From Phocaeicola vulgatus (GTDB lineage Bacteria > Bacteroidota > Bacteroidia > Bacteroidales > Tannerellaceae): a stretch of 64,000 nt of DNA. The translations under genes and the position numbers were made by a program. The notes below the pieces were generated by a model. The model worked only from the letters and a program-made list of their open reading frames with translations, was not told the DNA's origin and did not search any database. This document shows positions 40,415 to 49,895 of the stretch, in pieces. The stretch is from the NCBI GenBank assembly GCA_022009975.1, contig CP091733.1, positions 2,276,501-2,340,500 of the forward strand, given 5' to 3'. How positions within the stretch are numbered: position 1 is the stretch's first letter; every line of letters starts with the position of its first letter.

Positions 40415-42440
40415 TCTTCTGTTTTTTAGCTAATAAATCCTGCAACCGCACCAATTCATCCCTATATTGTGCTGCTTCGATGAAATCAAGTTTCTTGGCA
40501 GCTTCCGTCATCTGCTTTTTCGCCCGTTCCATTGCCTTTTCCAATTGAGGACGCGTCATGTACTGTTCAACCGGATCTGCCACATTCACATGTTCAGGTT
40601 CTATATAAGCATACGAATCCACCGCAGCGTTCTGCTGTTTCTCAGCAACCAAAGAGACACTGTTCTTAACCACCTGCTTCGGTGTAATGCCATGCTTTTC
40701 ATTATAAGCCATCTGCTTTTCACGCCTGCGGTTCGTCTCATCCATTGTCAAGCGCATGCTGTCTGTTATCTTATCGGCATAGAAGATAACTTTGCCATTC
40801 ACATTACGGGCCGCCCTACCGGCTGTTTGCGTCAACGAACGGTGCGACCTCAAAAAGCCCTCTTTGTCTGCATCGAGGATAGCGACCAAGGAGACTTCCG
40901 GCAAGTCCAGTCCTTCACGCAAAAGGTTCACTCCGACCAACACATCAAACAGTCCCTTCCGCAAATCGTCCATGATTTGGACACGCTCCAAAGTATCTAC
41001 ATCACTATGAATATAATTACAGCGCACTCCCATGCGCAACATGTAAGAAGTCAATTCCTCCGCCATCCGCTTCGTCAAAGTCGTCACCAAAATACGCTCG
41101 TCTTTTGCCGCGCGCTGTGTAATCTCCTCCAAGAGGTCATCTATCTGATTCAAGGTAGGACGGACTTCTATAACCGGATCCAACAAACCTGTCGGACGGA
41201 TTACTTGGTCAACCACGACTCCTTCGCTCTTCTGCAATTCATAATCAGCCGGAGTGGCACTGACATAAATTGCCGTGGGAGTCAATGTCTCAAACTCATC
41301 AAACGTAAGCGGACGATTGTCCATGGCTGATGGCAAACGGAAACCATAATCCACCAAGTTCTTCTTACGGGCATAATCTCCTCCGTACATGGCACGAATC
41401 TGAGGAATCGTCACATGGCTCTCATCGACCACCAACAAGAAATCCTTCGGGAAATAATCCAAAAGGCAGAATGGGCGTTCACCCGGCTCTCTGCCATCCA
41501 AATACCGGGAATAGTTCTCTATACCTGAACAGTGCCCCAACTCCCTTATCATTTCCAAATCGTATGTCACACGCTCATACAACCGCTTTGCTTCATACGG
41601 TTTTCCTATCTCTTTCAAATACTCCACTTGTGTTCCCAAGTCCACATCTATCTGTCCGACCGCTTGATTGATGCGTTCCTGCGTGGTCACAAACAAATTG
41701 GTCGGATAAATGTTCAATTCATCTTGTTCATCTATTTCAGCCCCCGACATCGGGTCAAAAGAGGATATGCGCTCTATTTCATCTCCCCAAAACTCTATCC
41801 GGTAAGCCACACCTTCAAAAGTTTCAATAGCCGGGAAAATATCTACCGTGTCTCCATTCGCCCTGAAACAACCACTCTTGAAGTCCAGATTATTATTGAC
41901 ATACAAAGCTGAAACAAACTGCCGCAACAGTTCATCCCTGTCTATCTGCATTCCCTTCTCAATATGAGTGACCTTTTCCGCAAAGGCACGCGGATCCGCC
42001 ATGCCATACAAACAAGAGACAGAAGAGACCACAATCACGTCACGCCTGCCAGAAAGCAAAGAGGCAGTCGCTCGCAATCGCAACTTGTCAATCTCTTCAT
42101 TAATCGCCAAATCTTTCTCTATATATGTATCCGTTGAAGGAAGATAAGCTTCGGGCTGGTAATAATCGTAATAAGAGACAAAATACTCTACCGCATTATT
42201 GGGGAAAAATGCTTTGAACTCGGAATAAAGCTGAGCCGCCAACGTCTTATTATGGCTCAATATCAAGGTAGGGCGATTTATCTCTTTTACAACATTCGCT
42301 ATCGTAAATGTCTTTCCCGAACCTGTCACACCTAAAAGCGTTTGAAAAGGAACACCTGCCTGCAATCCGGAAGTCAAAGCAGCAATAGCTTCGGGCTGGT
42401 CACCTGTCGGTTTGAATGGAGAAGATAATTCAAAATTCAT
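40404..42440 (-). CDS. uvrB: Excinuclease ABC subunit B
   Basis: 678 residues from ATG 42440 (MNFELSSPFKPTGDQ); a TTG two codons upstream is less likely. UvrB of the UvrABC nucleotide-excision repair complex: a helicase-like ATPase that loads on damaged DNA and recruits UvrC. Walker A is GVTGSGKT, the beta-hairpin region is YYDYYQPEAYLP, Walker B is VVDESH, RecA-like motifs V/VI are LREGLDLPEVSLVAILDAD and TAGRAARN, and the C-terminal UVR motif is KLDFIEAAQYRDEL. Intact. Promoter box at 42525-42532. Confidence 0.98.
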   Translation of the reverse strand: MNFELSSPFKPTGDQPEAIAALTSGLQAGVPFQTLLGVTGSGKTFTIANVVKEINRPTLILSHNKTLAAQLYSEFKAFFPNNAVEYFVSYYDYYQPEAYLPSTDTYIEKDLAINEEIDKLRLRATASLLSGRRDVIVVSSVSCLYGMADPRAFAEKVTHIEKGMQIDRDELLRQFVSALYVNNNLDFKSGCFRANGDTVDIFPAIETFEGVAYRIEFWGDEIERISSFDPMSGAEIDEQDELNIYPTNLFVTTQERINQAVGQIDVDLGTQVEYLKEIGKPYEAKRLYERVTYDLEMIRELGHCSGIENYSRYLDGREPGERPFCLLDYFPKDFLLVVDESHVTIPQIRAMYGGDYARKKNLVDYGFRLPSAMDNRPLTFDEFETLTPTAIYVSATPADYELQKSEGVVVDQVIRPTGLLDPVIEVRPTLNQIDDLLEEITQRAAKDERILVTTLTKRMAEELTSYMLRMGVRCNYIHSDVDTLERVQIMDDLRKGLFDVLVGVNLLREGLDLPEVSLVAILDADKEGFLRSHRSLTQTAGRAARNVNGKVIFYADKITDSMRLTMDETNRRREKQMAYNEKHGITPKQVVKNSVSLVAEKQQNAAVDSYAYIEPEHVNVADPVEQYMTRPQLEKAMERAKKQMTEAAKKLDFIEAAQYRDELVRLQDLLAKKQKNDV

Positions 42441-42524
42441 TGCCAATATATCTTATAAATGGAACTTCTGCCAATTTTAAAGAAGAACGCAACAACTGTT
42501 GACAGCCTTTCAAATTGGCATTTA

Positions 42525-42532
42525 CAAAGGTA
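42525..42532 (-). promoter_or_regulatory. -7 box for uvrB
   Basis: TACCTTTG on the minus strand, 84 bases upstream of the uvrB start and just downstream of the small-RNA terminator. Confidence 0.55.
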
Positions 42533-42540
42533 CGTGTTAA

Positions 42541-42611
42541 AAAAGAAAAAGGTTGTCATCACGACAACCAATCTCCATTGTTAACCTTAAATCTAATACC
42601 ATGAAAAACAC
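42541..42611 (-). ncRNA. Candidate small RNA between pdxA and uvrB
   Basis: On the minus strand, a -7 box (TATATTTG, 42616-42623) with a TTG 21 bases upstream is followed after about five bases by a ~60-base unit. It starts near GTGTTTTTCATGGTATTAGA and ends in hairpin GGTTGTCGTGATGACAACC and TTTTTCTTTTTT. That is a complete promoter-to-terminator unit with no useful ORF. I recall similar sequence from Bacteroides genomes but cannot name an Rfam family. It could also be a leader attenuator for uvrB; uvrB has its own box downstream, which favours a stand-alone RNA. Confidence 0.6.
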
Positions 42612-42615
42612 AGTG

Positions 42616-42623
42616 CAAATATA
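42616..42623 (-). promoter_or_regulatory. -7 box of the candidate small RNA
   Basis: TATATTTG on the minus strand. A TTG trinucleotide at 42645-42647 on that strand gives a spacing of 21 bases, which fits the Bacteroides -33/-7 arrangement. Confidence 0.6.
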
Positions 42624-42754
42624 TACGTTTTATGTTACATAACACAACATTTTTATTTGGAAATGTGCTTTTCATTAACAAGAATTAACAAAATCATATT
42701 TTTGAGCATATCTTATAAACGCTCTTTTACATTCATAAAAGATTCGTTTACTAC

Positions 42755-43858
42755 TTATATCGTTTCCTCTTCCTCCTTTGTCAAATCCAACTTCTCATTA
42801 TCTCCACTTTTATCGAAATATTGTTTGCGCAAAGGATGTGCAGTTGCCTCCATATAACGAATCCGGTTTCGATAAATATCCAAAGCAGAGTAAATCGCCT
42901 GGCGGAACGAACTTTCAGAAGCCAAATTCTGACCAGCTATATCATAAGCAGTCCCGTGTGCAGGAGACGTGCGTATAATAGGCAAACCAGCCGTGTAGTT
43001 CACTCCTTCATCCATTGCCAATGCTTTAAACGGAGCCAAGCCTTGGTCGTGATACATAGCCAACACGCCATCGAAGTGTTCATACATGCTCGCCCCGAAG
43101 AAGCCATCCGCAGGGAACGGACCAAAGCACATCACCCCTCTTTTTTCCGCTTCCACCATAGCCGGCTTGATGCAATCCTCTTCCTCTTTGCCTATCAATC
43201 CTGCATCTCCCGCATGAGGATTCAAAGAGAGGACAGCAATGCGCGGTCTTTCAATCGCAAAGTCCTGTTTCAACGACTGGTTGAATATTTGCAATTTGGA
43301 AACAATGGCATCCTCCGTTATATGGGAAGCAATTTCAGATACAGGAATATGTCCAGTCACCAAAGCGACACGCAATTCATCTTTCATCAAGATCATCAAC
43401 GCCTTCTTTCCTTTCCCGCAACACTGCTCCAAATATTCCGTATGTCCGGGGAAATGGAACATCTCGTTCTGTATATTGTGCTTATTAATCGGTGCCGTAA
43501 CCAAGACATCAATCTCGCCTCTCTGCAAATCAGCCATTGCCGCTTCCAAAGCCTTATAAGCTGCTTGACCAGCAACAGCCGTAGATTGGGTCAATTCCAC
43601 TTTGATATCATCCTCTACACAATTAATCAAGTTCACGCGATTCAAACCAGCATCAGCTGCTTGCGAAATCACATTGATATTGACAGGAGGCAAATCCATC
43701 GTTTTCCGGTGGTAAGCCGCCACTTTGGATGAGCCATAAATAATCGGCACACACAATTCCGTCATCCGCAAATCTTGAAAGGTCTTCAAGATTACCTCAT
43801 AACCGATACCATTTATATCACCATGGGTTATACCCACTTTTATCATTCTTTCTTCCAT
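42755..43858 (-). CDS. pdxA: 4-hydroxythreonine-4-phosphate dehydrogenase PdxA
   Basis: 367 residues from ATG 43858, or 363 from the second ATG at 43846 (MIKVGITHGDINGIG). It oxidises 4-phosphohydroxythreonine in pyridoxal phosphate synthesis. The metal-binding His residues lie in PGHTEYLE, MYHDQGLAPFK and TSPAHGTAYDIAG. Last gene of the rlmN-DUF4837-pdxA operon; 8 bases separate it from the DUF4837 gene. Confidence 0.95.
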   Translation of the reverse strand: MEERMIKVGITHGDINGIGYEVILKTFQDLRMTELCVPIIYGSSKVAAYHRKTMDLPPVNINVISQAADAGLNRVNLINCVEDDIKVELTQSTAVAGQAAYKALEAAMADLQRGEIDVLVTAPINKHNIQNEMFHFPGHTEYLEQCCGKGKKALMILMKDELRVALVTGHIPVSEIASHITEDAIVSKLQIFNQSLKQDFAIERPRIAVLSLNPHAGDAGLIGKEEEDCIKPAMVEAEKRGVMCFGPFPADGFFGASMYEHFDGVLAMYHDQGLAPFKALAMDEGVNYTAGLPIIRTSPAHGTAYDIAGQNLASESSFRQAIYSALDIYRNRIRYMEATAHPLRKQYFDKSGDNEKLDLTKEEEETI

Positions 43859-43866
43859 ATATCTTT

Positions 43867-44895
43867 TTATTCTAAAACAGGCATTAATGAAGCTTCGGCC
43901 GGTTCGTCAAACTCGCCCGGCAGACGCAAAGTGAAAAGAGATGCTTCCATTCTTCGGATATAATTCCGTTTACTTGTTTCTGGAGCATAAACAAAAGCTT
44001 CCGCCACGACAACACGGTTATTTGCTTCATCCAAGCGGATGTGGCTAACAAACGGGCCACCCATCATGTCTCCTTGCATTTTCCATAAGCCTCTCATCAC
44101 GCCACAATATTTATCATGCAATGTGATGGCTGAATAGCCAACGCCAAAACGGGTTTCTGTTGCCATATAAGACCCTGGGAATGCGCCTGGCAGATTCTCT
44201 TTCATAACGGAATCTCTTTTTGCCAACAAATACTCCGCAGTAAACGTATTTTCATCTTCATACGGGAAAGTATATACCACGACATCCATTCTTCCGGTTG
44301 TTGCATTGTTCGTTGCCCAGAAGAAATCAGTCGTATCCTTATAGAAATCAAATTTCTCCGGCACTTTCAACGCTATATCATGTTTCTCTTTCAGCACATT
44401 GTAAACTGTGGAACTATAGTTTTTCTCAACTAAAGTAATAGCTCTGTTTATTTCCACATTGGTAAAGAAATCGCTGAGCAAACGAGGCTTTTCTGCTAAA
44501 TAGTTGACAACCGCCGTCGTATCGGGCGCTTTCAAAATAGCAACTATCTGACCAGATGCCCATCTGTCCTTCTCATATTTTAAAGAGACTTTGGTATATG
44601 CGGAAGGATTGATTTCCACCATCACGATATTACGGACATATTTCATAAAGGAATTGAAACCGTCCGGGGCAGTATAAGAAATATCCAGACTTGCTTCTTC
44701 TTGCGGAAGATATTGTATCGGAGCCCTCAAATCTGCCTGAATAGCTTCACCGACTGAGCCTTCCCAATAATTTCTCTCCATGACGAGCATCACATCGTAT
44801 GTCATGCCTGTAGCTTTCGTTATAACTGGGTTTGAATTACATCCTGCTAAGCAAAATGCAATCACAAGGAACAAACCAAACATTACCTTTTTCAT
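43867..44895 (-). CDS. DUF4837 family lipoprotein
   Basis: 342 residues from ATG 44895 (MKKVMFGLFLVIAF); the longer frame to 44925 lies before the signal peptide. Lipobox CLAGC puts it on a membrane surface. The mature part is a soluble, mixed alpha/beta protein (GMTYDVMLVMERNYWEG ... YMATETRFGVGYSAI) assigned from memory to DUF4837, whose function is unknown. It is placed between rlmN and pdxA. Confidence 0.8.
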   Translation of the reverse strand: MKKVMFGLFLVIAFCLAGCNSNPVITKATGMTYDVMLVMERNYWEGSVGEAIQADLRAPIQYLPQEEASLDISYTAPDGFNSFMKYVRNIVMVEINPSAYTKVSLKYEKDRWASGQIVAILKAPDTTAVVNYLAEKPRLLSDFFTNVEINRAITLVEKNYSSTVYNVLKEKHDIALKVPEKFDFYKDTTDFFWATNNATTGRMDVVVYTFPYEDENTFTAEYLLAKRDSVMKENLPGAFPGSYMATETRFGVGYSAITLHDKYCGVMRGLWKMQGDMMGGPFVSHIRLDEANNRVVVAEAFVYAPETSKRNYIRRMEASLFTLRLPGEFDEPAEASLMPVLE

Positions 44896-44914
44896 ACCTT
44901 CTGTTTTTAAACTG

Positions 44915-45964
44915 TTATAATGCACATTTATTCTTTTCTATTGACTTATCCTTCTTGCTGGTTGATAACATTCCGCAAGCGGCAAAGATATCTTCCCCTC
45001 GAGAAGCCCGGATCGTACATGTAACCCCACGATCATTCAATATATCCCTGAAGGCTTCCATGCGGCTCAAATCCGAAGTTTGGAGAGGAACGTTAGGAAT
45101 TGCATGGAAACGTATCAAATTCACCCGGCAAGGGATATCTTTCAACAATCCAGCCAATGCCTTGGCATGTTGCAAACTATCATTCAAATCCTTGAACACG
45201 ATATATTCAAACGACACTCTCCGCTGGTGGGTAAAGTCATATTGGCGAATCAAATCAAGCACCTCTTTTATAGGGAATGCTTTCTCCACAGGCATCAAGC
45301 TCAAGCGTTCTGCCGGATAAGGCGAATGCAGGCTGACAGCCAAATGGCAGTCGCTTTCATCCAAAAAGCGTTTCAATCCTTTGGCTCCGATTGTTGATAC
45401 GGTTATTCGTTTCGGGCTCCAAGCATATCCATAAGGTGCAGTCAAGATTTCTAACACCTTGAACAATTCATCTACATTGTCCAAAGGTTCACCCATTCCC
45501 ATAAAGACCAAATTCGTCAGCTCTCCGTTTTCCGGCAAAGCTTGAATCTGATTCAATATCTCATTTGCAGAAAGGTTTTTGGAAAACCCTTGCTTGCCCG
45601 TCATACAGAAAAGACAGTTCATTTTGCAGCCCACTTGTGATGACACACACAATGTTGCCCGGTCTTCCGTCGGAATATATACCGATTCTACAAAATTGCC
45701 CGGACCTGCCGCATAAAGATATTTGATGGTTCCATCCACCGATTTTTGGAAATCCATAGGAGCATATTGGCCGATTTCATATTTTTCTGCCAATAAACCT
45801 CTCTTAGCAGCTGCGATGTTGGTCATATCCTGGATATCCGTCACCTTTTTCTTGTACAACCAATCAGCCATCTGCTTTGCTGCATAACCTGGCAGCCCCA
45901 CTTCTGCAGCTACCTCTTTCAGCTCTTCTAATGTCTTTCCTAATAAGCGTTCTTTCTCACTCAT
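44915..45964 (-). CDS. rlmN: 23S rRNA / tRNA adenine-C2 methyltransferase RlmN
   Basis: 349 residues starting MSEKERLLGKTLEEL. Radical SAM enzyme that methylates C2 of A2503 in 23S rRNA (and A37 in some tRNAs). Cluster motif CKMNCLFC (residues ~111-118), GMGEPLDN, SLHSP, and the family-specific Cys in TCTIRASRGEDI. First gene of the operon. Confidence 0.96.
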   Translation of the reverse strand: MSEKERLLGKTLEELKEVAAEVGLPGYAAKQMADWLYKKKVTDIQDMTNIAAAKRGLLAEKYEIGQYAPMDFQKSVDGTIKYLYAAGPGNFVESVYIPTEDRATLCVSSQVGCKMNCLFCMTGKQGFSKNLSANEILNQIQALPENGELTNLVFMGMGEPLDNVDELFKVLEILTAPYGYAWSPKRITVSTIGAKGLKRFLDESDCHLAVSLHSPYPAERLSLMPVEKAFPIKEVLDLIRQYDFTHQRRVSFEYIVFKDLNDSLQHAKALAGLLKDIPCRVNLIRFHAIPNVPLQTSDLSRMEAFRDILNDRGVTCTIRASRGEDIFAACGMLSTSKKDKSIEKNKCAL

Positions 45965-46189
45965 TTTTATTCAATATATGGAGTGTAAAAGTAAATAAAA
46001 TATTATAGTTAAGCAATACTATTCCATCATTTATCACCTTTATTCCCCCTAAGTCAACAAATGGCAGCATCCAAAGGAAGAATAGAAACCGGTCTTCTCA
46101 TAAAGGCAGTAACTATTTTCCCAAACAGTTACTACCAACTTAACCACTTGTTTAACCACTTAAAAACGAAACAAGAAAACCACCTATAT
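45965..46189. other. Intergenic region upstream of rlmN
   Basis: A possible rlmN -7 variant (TACTTTTA) lies near the gene. Two TTAACCACTT units and one GTAACT/AGTTAC inverted repeat (46108-46133) are visible. No gene found. Confidence 0.4.
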
Positions 46190-47899
46190 TAGGGATAATC
46201 ATTTAATTCCTTCAATCTGAGTTAACCGGCAGACGTTCCCGTATTTTCCCGATTAAACTCATCGTGTTTATATCATCGGCTCTGGTTTCAGAGCCGATTT
46301 TCTCGTTTTCAGTCACGTCTGGAGCCACCACTCCCATAAAGTTGCGCTCCATGCGTAGAACATCAGGCAGCAAGGGTGATTTGGACCGACTCTCGTCTTG
46401 CGAGGTTGACCACATTTGCTGTGTGGATACCGAAGAAAATCAGCAAGATCTCTGTCGACTTTATTCTCGCTGCTATCTTTCGCAGTCCGTAATGTTGCTT
46501 CTGGGTACCGAATGAGCCTTCCATCTCTGTAGCTCTCACTCTGGCAAGTTCTCTTTTGGTAGCATTCTTCACCTCGTTCTTGCCAGTCCTGCCTTTCTGA
46601 GTGAAGGAGGTCTCAATACCATTCTCTTTGCAGAATGTTCTGTTGTCGTTTCCGGAGTAACCTTGGTCGCCACCTATCTTCTTCACCGGTACTCCGGTAA
46701 GCTTATTAGACAATGACACGCAATGCTTCAGCCTTGTACCCTCATTGAAGGCGTTGAATGAGAGTTTCTCAATGAATGAGACCCCATCAATCAATATGTT
46801 GTTGCTCTTCGCTCCAAACTCTACAGTCTTGGTTTCCTTGCCTCTGACAATCGGTCTGATATGAGGTTTGTCGAGACTTACGATGCGGTTCGGTATGCTC
46901 TCGCGAGAGTCGCCACTCTTGAAGTGGTTCTTCTGCTGACGATATACCCTTGTGATGATCCCAAGCATATTCAACTGCTTGTCGCTCAGCAGTCCCTCGC
47001 AACTATGGACACGCATCTGTCTGTGGATCTCACCGAGCATCTTGCACAGCAATGCAAGCAGTCTCATTATCATCTTTCGTGTCTGCTTGTGAGTGTGCTT
47101 ACGCTGCTTCCTGTAAGCCAGATTCGCCTTCTCTATATCGTTGTACTTTGTCCTCAATCTATGTTCTCCTAGCTTGGAACTGATACTGCACATCATCTTG
47201 TATGCTCTTTCAACACATTCCCAAAGCAACTTCACATCGGTCGGGAAACGCATCAGACTTTCATAGCAACTGGCATCAGTATACACTGTATCAAGGTTCT
47301 TCATGTATGGCTTCCACGCATCTGCAAGCACCTTCTGCTGCTCTTGGATCTTCAGCTTCTTGGACAGTTCCAACAATATATTGTCAATCAACTTATAGTT
47401 TGTCAACTGGTTCTTAGGACTGATCCTGATGCCGCAGAAGATCTGATAATAGATGTTTCCATTCAATGCCTCCATCAATTTCGGAGCCGACAATCCTGTA
47501 TACATCTTCAAGAATGCCAATGCCACCTTGCTTTCAGGGGTGAAGAAGGACTTTCTGCCTCTTTTTAGCCCTTATGTTCTTTGGCTTTTTCCCCAATCAA
47601 CCCAAACGATATCGCCATTTCTCGAAGAGGAAGAAGTGACTGGATGCGTCCAAGTTCACTCGTTTTGAAGGTTTCTACATATTGCTGATAAAAATCAAAC
47701 TCTGTGAATGCAATCTCTTGCTGAATGTCAGATAAATTTCCTACTTTTGCCATGAGTTATTTTTGCTCATTTCCTCCGAAGTTTACTTTTTCTACGGTAT
47801 TCGGAGGAATTTTTATTTCCTTTAGCTAAATTACAACAAATATACCACATTAGCAATCAATAAGTTGTAAACTTTCAAAGTATTTTGCGACTATCCCTA
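46190..47899 (-). mobile_element. IS1182-like insertion sequence
   Basis: About 1.7 kb. Ends share the inverted sequence TAGGGATAATC (46190-46200) and GACTATCCCTA (47889-47899), one mismatch, flanked by TAT on both sides. Two hairpins lie inside: GGCTC/GAGCC at 46281-46298 and TCCTCCGAA/TTCGGAGGA near the other end. Boundaries are moderately certain. Confidence 0.65.
46363..47753 (-). CDS. IS1182-like DDE transposase (frameshifted)
   Basis: Starts MAKVGNLSDIQQEIAFTE at ATG 47753. The frame is lost at about 47565-47570 (CATAAGGGCTAAAA; one A missing), and continues as GLKRGRKSFFTPESKVALAF. Later: IKKIGGDQGYSGNDNRTFC and MEGSFGTQKQHYGLRKI, containing the later acidic residues of the DDE triad, ending near VVNLARR. 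Repaired length is about 463 residues. The family name is by overall similarity to IS5/IS1182 transposases I know from Bacteroides. Confidence 0.78.
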
Positions 47900-47904
47900 T
47901 ATTA

Positions 47905-47967
47905 ATAAAAAAACCGGATTATATTTCCCAACAGCTTGAATCTATTGAAAAAAACAATCCGGTTTTT
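47905..47967. terminator. Terminator downstream of gdhA
   Basis: AAACCGGATT (47911-47920) pairs with AATCCGGTTT (47956-47965). On the minus strand it is followed by TTTTTTTATT. Confidence 0.75.
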
Positions 47968-48000
47968 CCCTTATGTATTAACGTCTATCTTTGCTACGTT

Positions 48001-49333
48001 TTATACAATACCTTGTGCAATCATTGCACGAGCTACTTTCATGAATCCGGCGATATTAGCACCCTTAACGTAGTTAATATAACCTTCTTCCTTACCATGA
48101 GCTACGCACTGTCCGTGGATATCGCTCATAATCTGATGCAAACGCTGGTCAACTTCTTCTGCTGTCCAAGAAATATGCATTGCATTCTGAGTCATTTCCA
48201 AACCAGATGTAGCAACACCACCTGCGTTAACAGCCTTACCCGGAGCAAACAACTGACGGTTATGAACGAACAAGTCAACTGCTTCAGCTGTACAACCCAT
48301 GTTAGATACTTCAGCCACACAAACAGTCTTGTTATCAATCAACATCTGAGCATCATTTGCATTCAATTCGTTCTGAGTAGCGCAAGGCAAAGCGATATCT
48401 ACCTTCTGTTCCCAAGGTTTCTTTCCAGCGAAGAATGTAGCTCCAGGGAATTTTTCTGCATAAGGAGCAACAACATCATTACCAGAAGAGCGAAGCTCAA
48501 GCATATAATTAATCTTTTCTCCTGAAATTCCGTCCGGGTCATAAATATATCCATCAGGACCAGAGATGGTAACAACCTTAGCACCTAATTCTGTAGCTTT
48601 TGTAGCTGCACCCCAAGCAACGTTACCGAAACCAGAAATAGCAACAGTCTTGCCCTTGATATCAATACCGTGCTCATCTAACATTTGATGAACGAAGTAC
48701 AGAGCACCGAAACCTGTAGCTTCAGGACGAAGGATAGAACCACCAAATTCCATACCTTTACCTGTAAATGTACCAGTATTTTCGCGAGCTAATTTTTTGT
48801 ACATTCCATACATATAACCGATTTCACGGCCACCAACGCCTATATCACCAGCAGGAACGTCAGTATCAGGACCTATATTTCTCCAAAGTTCCATGATGAA
48901 AGCCTGGCAGAAGCGCATGATTTCAGCATCAGATTTACCTCTTGGTGCGAAGTCAGAACCACCCTTACCACCGCCCATTGGCAATGTAGTCAATGCATTC
49001 TTGAATGTTTGTTCAAAGCCTAAGAATTTCAAAATAGACAAGTTTACAGATGGATGGAAACGAACACCACCTTTATACGGACCTATCGCATTATTAAATT
49101 GTACACGATATCCTAAATTAACCTGTACATCACCTTTATCGTCCACCCAAGAAACTCTAAATGTAAAGATACGGTCAGGCTCAACCAAACGTTCTATGAT
49201 TTGCCTTTTCAAATTCAGGATGCTGGTTATACACGTCTTCTATTGACAAAAGAACTTCCTTAACTGCTTGTAAGTATTCTTTTTCACCAGGATGTTTAGC
49301 TTCTAATGCCGCTAATATAACTTCTGTTTTCAT
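48001..49333 (-). CDS. gdhA: NADP-type glutamate dehydrogenase (frameshifted near N-terminus)
   Basis: Start ATG 49333 (MKTEVILAALEAKHPGEKE). It interconverts glutamate and 2-oxoglutarate plus ammonia. Key motifs: KGGVRFHPSVN, the catalytic-Lys region LPMGGGKGGSDF, the nucleotide-binding ISGFGNVAWG, and CATQNELN. The frame breaks at about 49200-49210 (AAGGCAAATCATAG; two bases missing, expected KAKIIERLVEP). Repaired it is 444 residues, the usual length of hexameric GDH. The strong -7 box is at 49367-49374. Confidence 0.96.
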
Positions 49334-49366
49334 GCTATACAATTGTTTAAGTCTAACATTATGACA

Positions 49367-49374
49367 CAAAGGTA
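49367..49374 (-). promoter_or_regulatory. -7 box for gdhA
   Basis: TACCTTTG on the minus strand, 33 bases upstream of the ATG. Confidence 0.6.
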
Positions 49375-49477
49375 TGGATTCATTTCTGCACAGCCAAACT
49401 TTTCGTCTTACATTTTGATAAAAAAGTATATGTTTAAAAACATAATTCAGCAATAGGGATGTCTTTATGTATGGCTT

Positions 49478-49654
49478 TTACCAAAATTTGTTTTGTTTAG
49501 GATTATATTCAAAGCCTGCCGCTTTCAATTTTCTCTCCAAATCCTCCTTGTTGGTATTCAAATCGTCACATAGTTCATCCAAGGAAGAATATTCATCTCT
49601 TAATTTCGTATTGATGAAGCTGAAAAGCATCATCGGATCTTTTGGTAATTCCAT
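49478..49654 (-). CDS. DUF4250 family small protein
   Basis: 58 residues from ATG 49654 (MELPKDPMMLFSFINTKLRD). The DUF4250 family pattern (PKDP.MLxSFxNxKLRD, then SLDELC.DL) is clear. Function unknown. Perfect -7 box 27 bases upstream (49682-49689). Longer frames upstream would cross this promoter. Confidence 0.85.
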   Translation of the reverse strand: MELPKDPMMLFSFINTKLRDEYSSLDELCDDLNTNKEDLERKLKAAGFEYNPKQNKFW

Positions 49655-49681
49655 TGATTTTTGTTTTATCGTTTTCGGGTG

Positions 49682-49689
49682 CAAAGATA
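49682..49689 (-). promoter_or_regulatory. -7 box for the DUF4250 gene
   Basis: TATCTTTG on the minus strand. Confidence 0.6.
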
Positions 49690-49716
49690 AAGCAAATACT
49701 GAATAAAAAGAAAGAA

Positions 49717-49752
49717 GGAGCTGTGTCAAAACGAAAGTTTTGATGTAGCCCC
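49717..49752. terminator. Terminator-family hairpin, reverse-orientation copy
   Basis: GGAGCTGTGTCAAAACG pairs with the complementary arm ending GTAGCCCCCC. Same sequence as the gapA terminator in inverted orientation, next to repeat R1 copy a. Confidence 0.65.
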
Positions 49753-49757
49753 CCCAA

Positions 49758-49876
49758 GGTGTGTCAGAATTAGCAAAATGCAAGGAACTGAGGATGAGAC
49801 CGACAGGGGTTTACTGATGTAAATGACTGAGGTCGAATTCCGAAAGTAACGCAGCAGTTTGCAATTATGACACACC
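49758..49876 (-). repeat. Interspersed repeat R1, complete copy a
   Basis: 119 bp with imperfect inverted ends (GGTGTGTCAGAATTAGCAAA on one side, the complement of GGTGTGTCATAATTGCAAAC on the other). Inverted with respect to copy b at 51113-51231. No ORF; resembles a MITE. Confidence 0.75.
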
Positions 49877-49895
49877 GCTTTCAGAATAATCTATT

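Noticed and set aside
42601..42642. A 13-codon plus-strand ORF (MKNTVQIYTFYVT) next to uvrB
   Set aside because: The minus strand shows a full promoter-terminator unit over the same bases, so the ORF is likely chance.
47986..47993. TATCTTTG on the plus strand reading antisense into the 3' end of gdhA
   Set aside because: No TTTG or TTG at the right distance upstream and no ORF downstream; could be chance in an AT-rich region.
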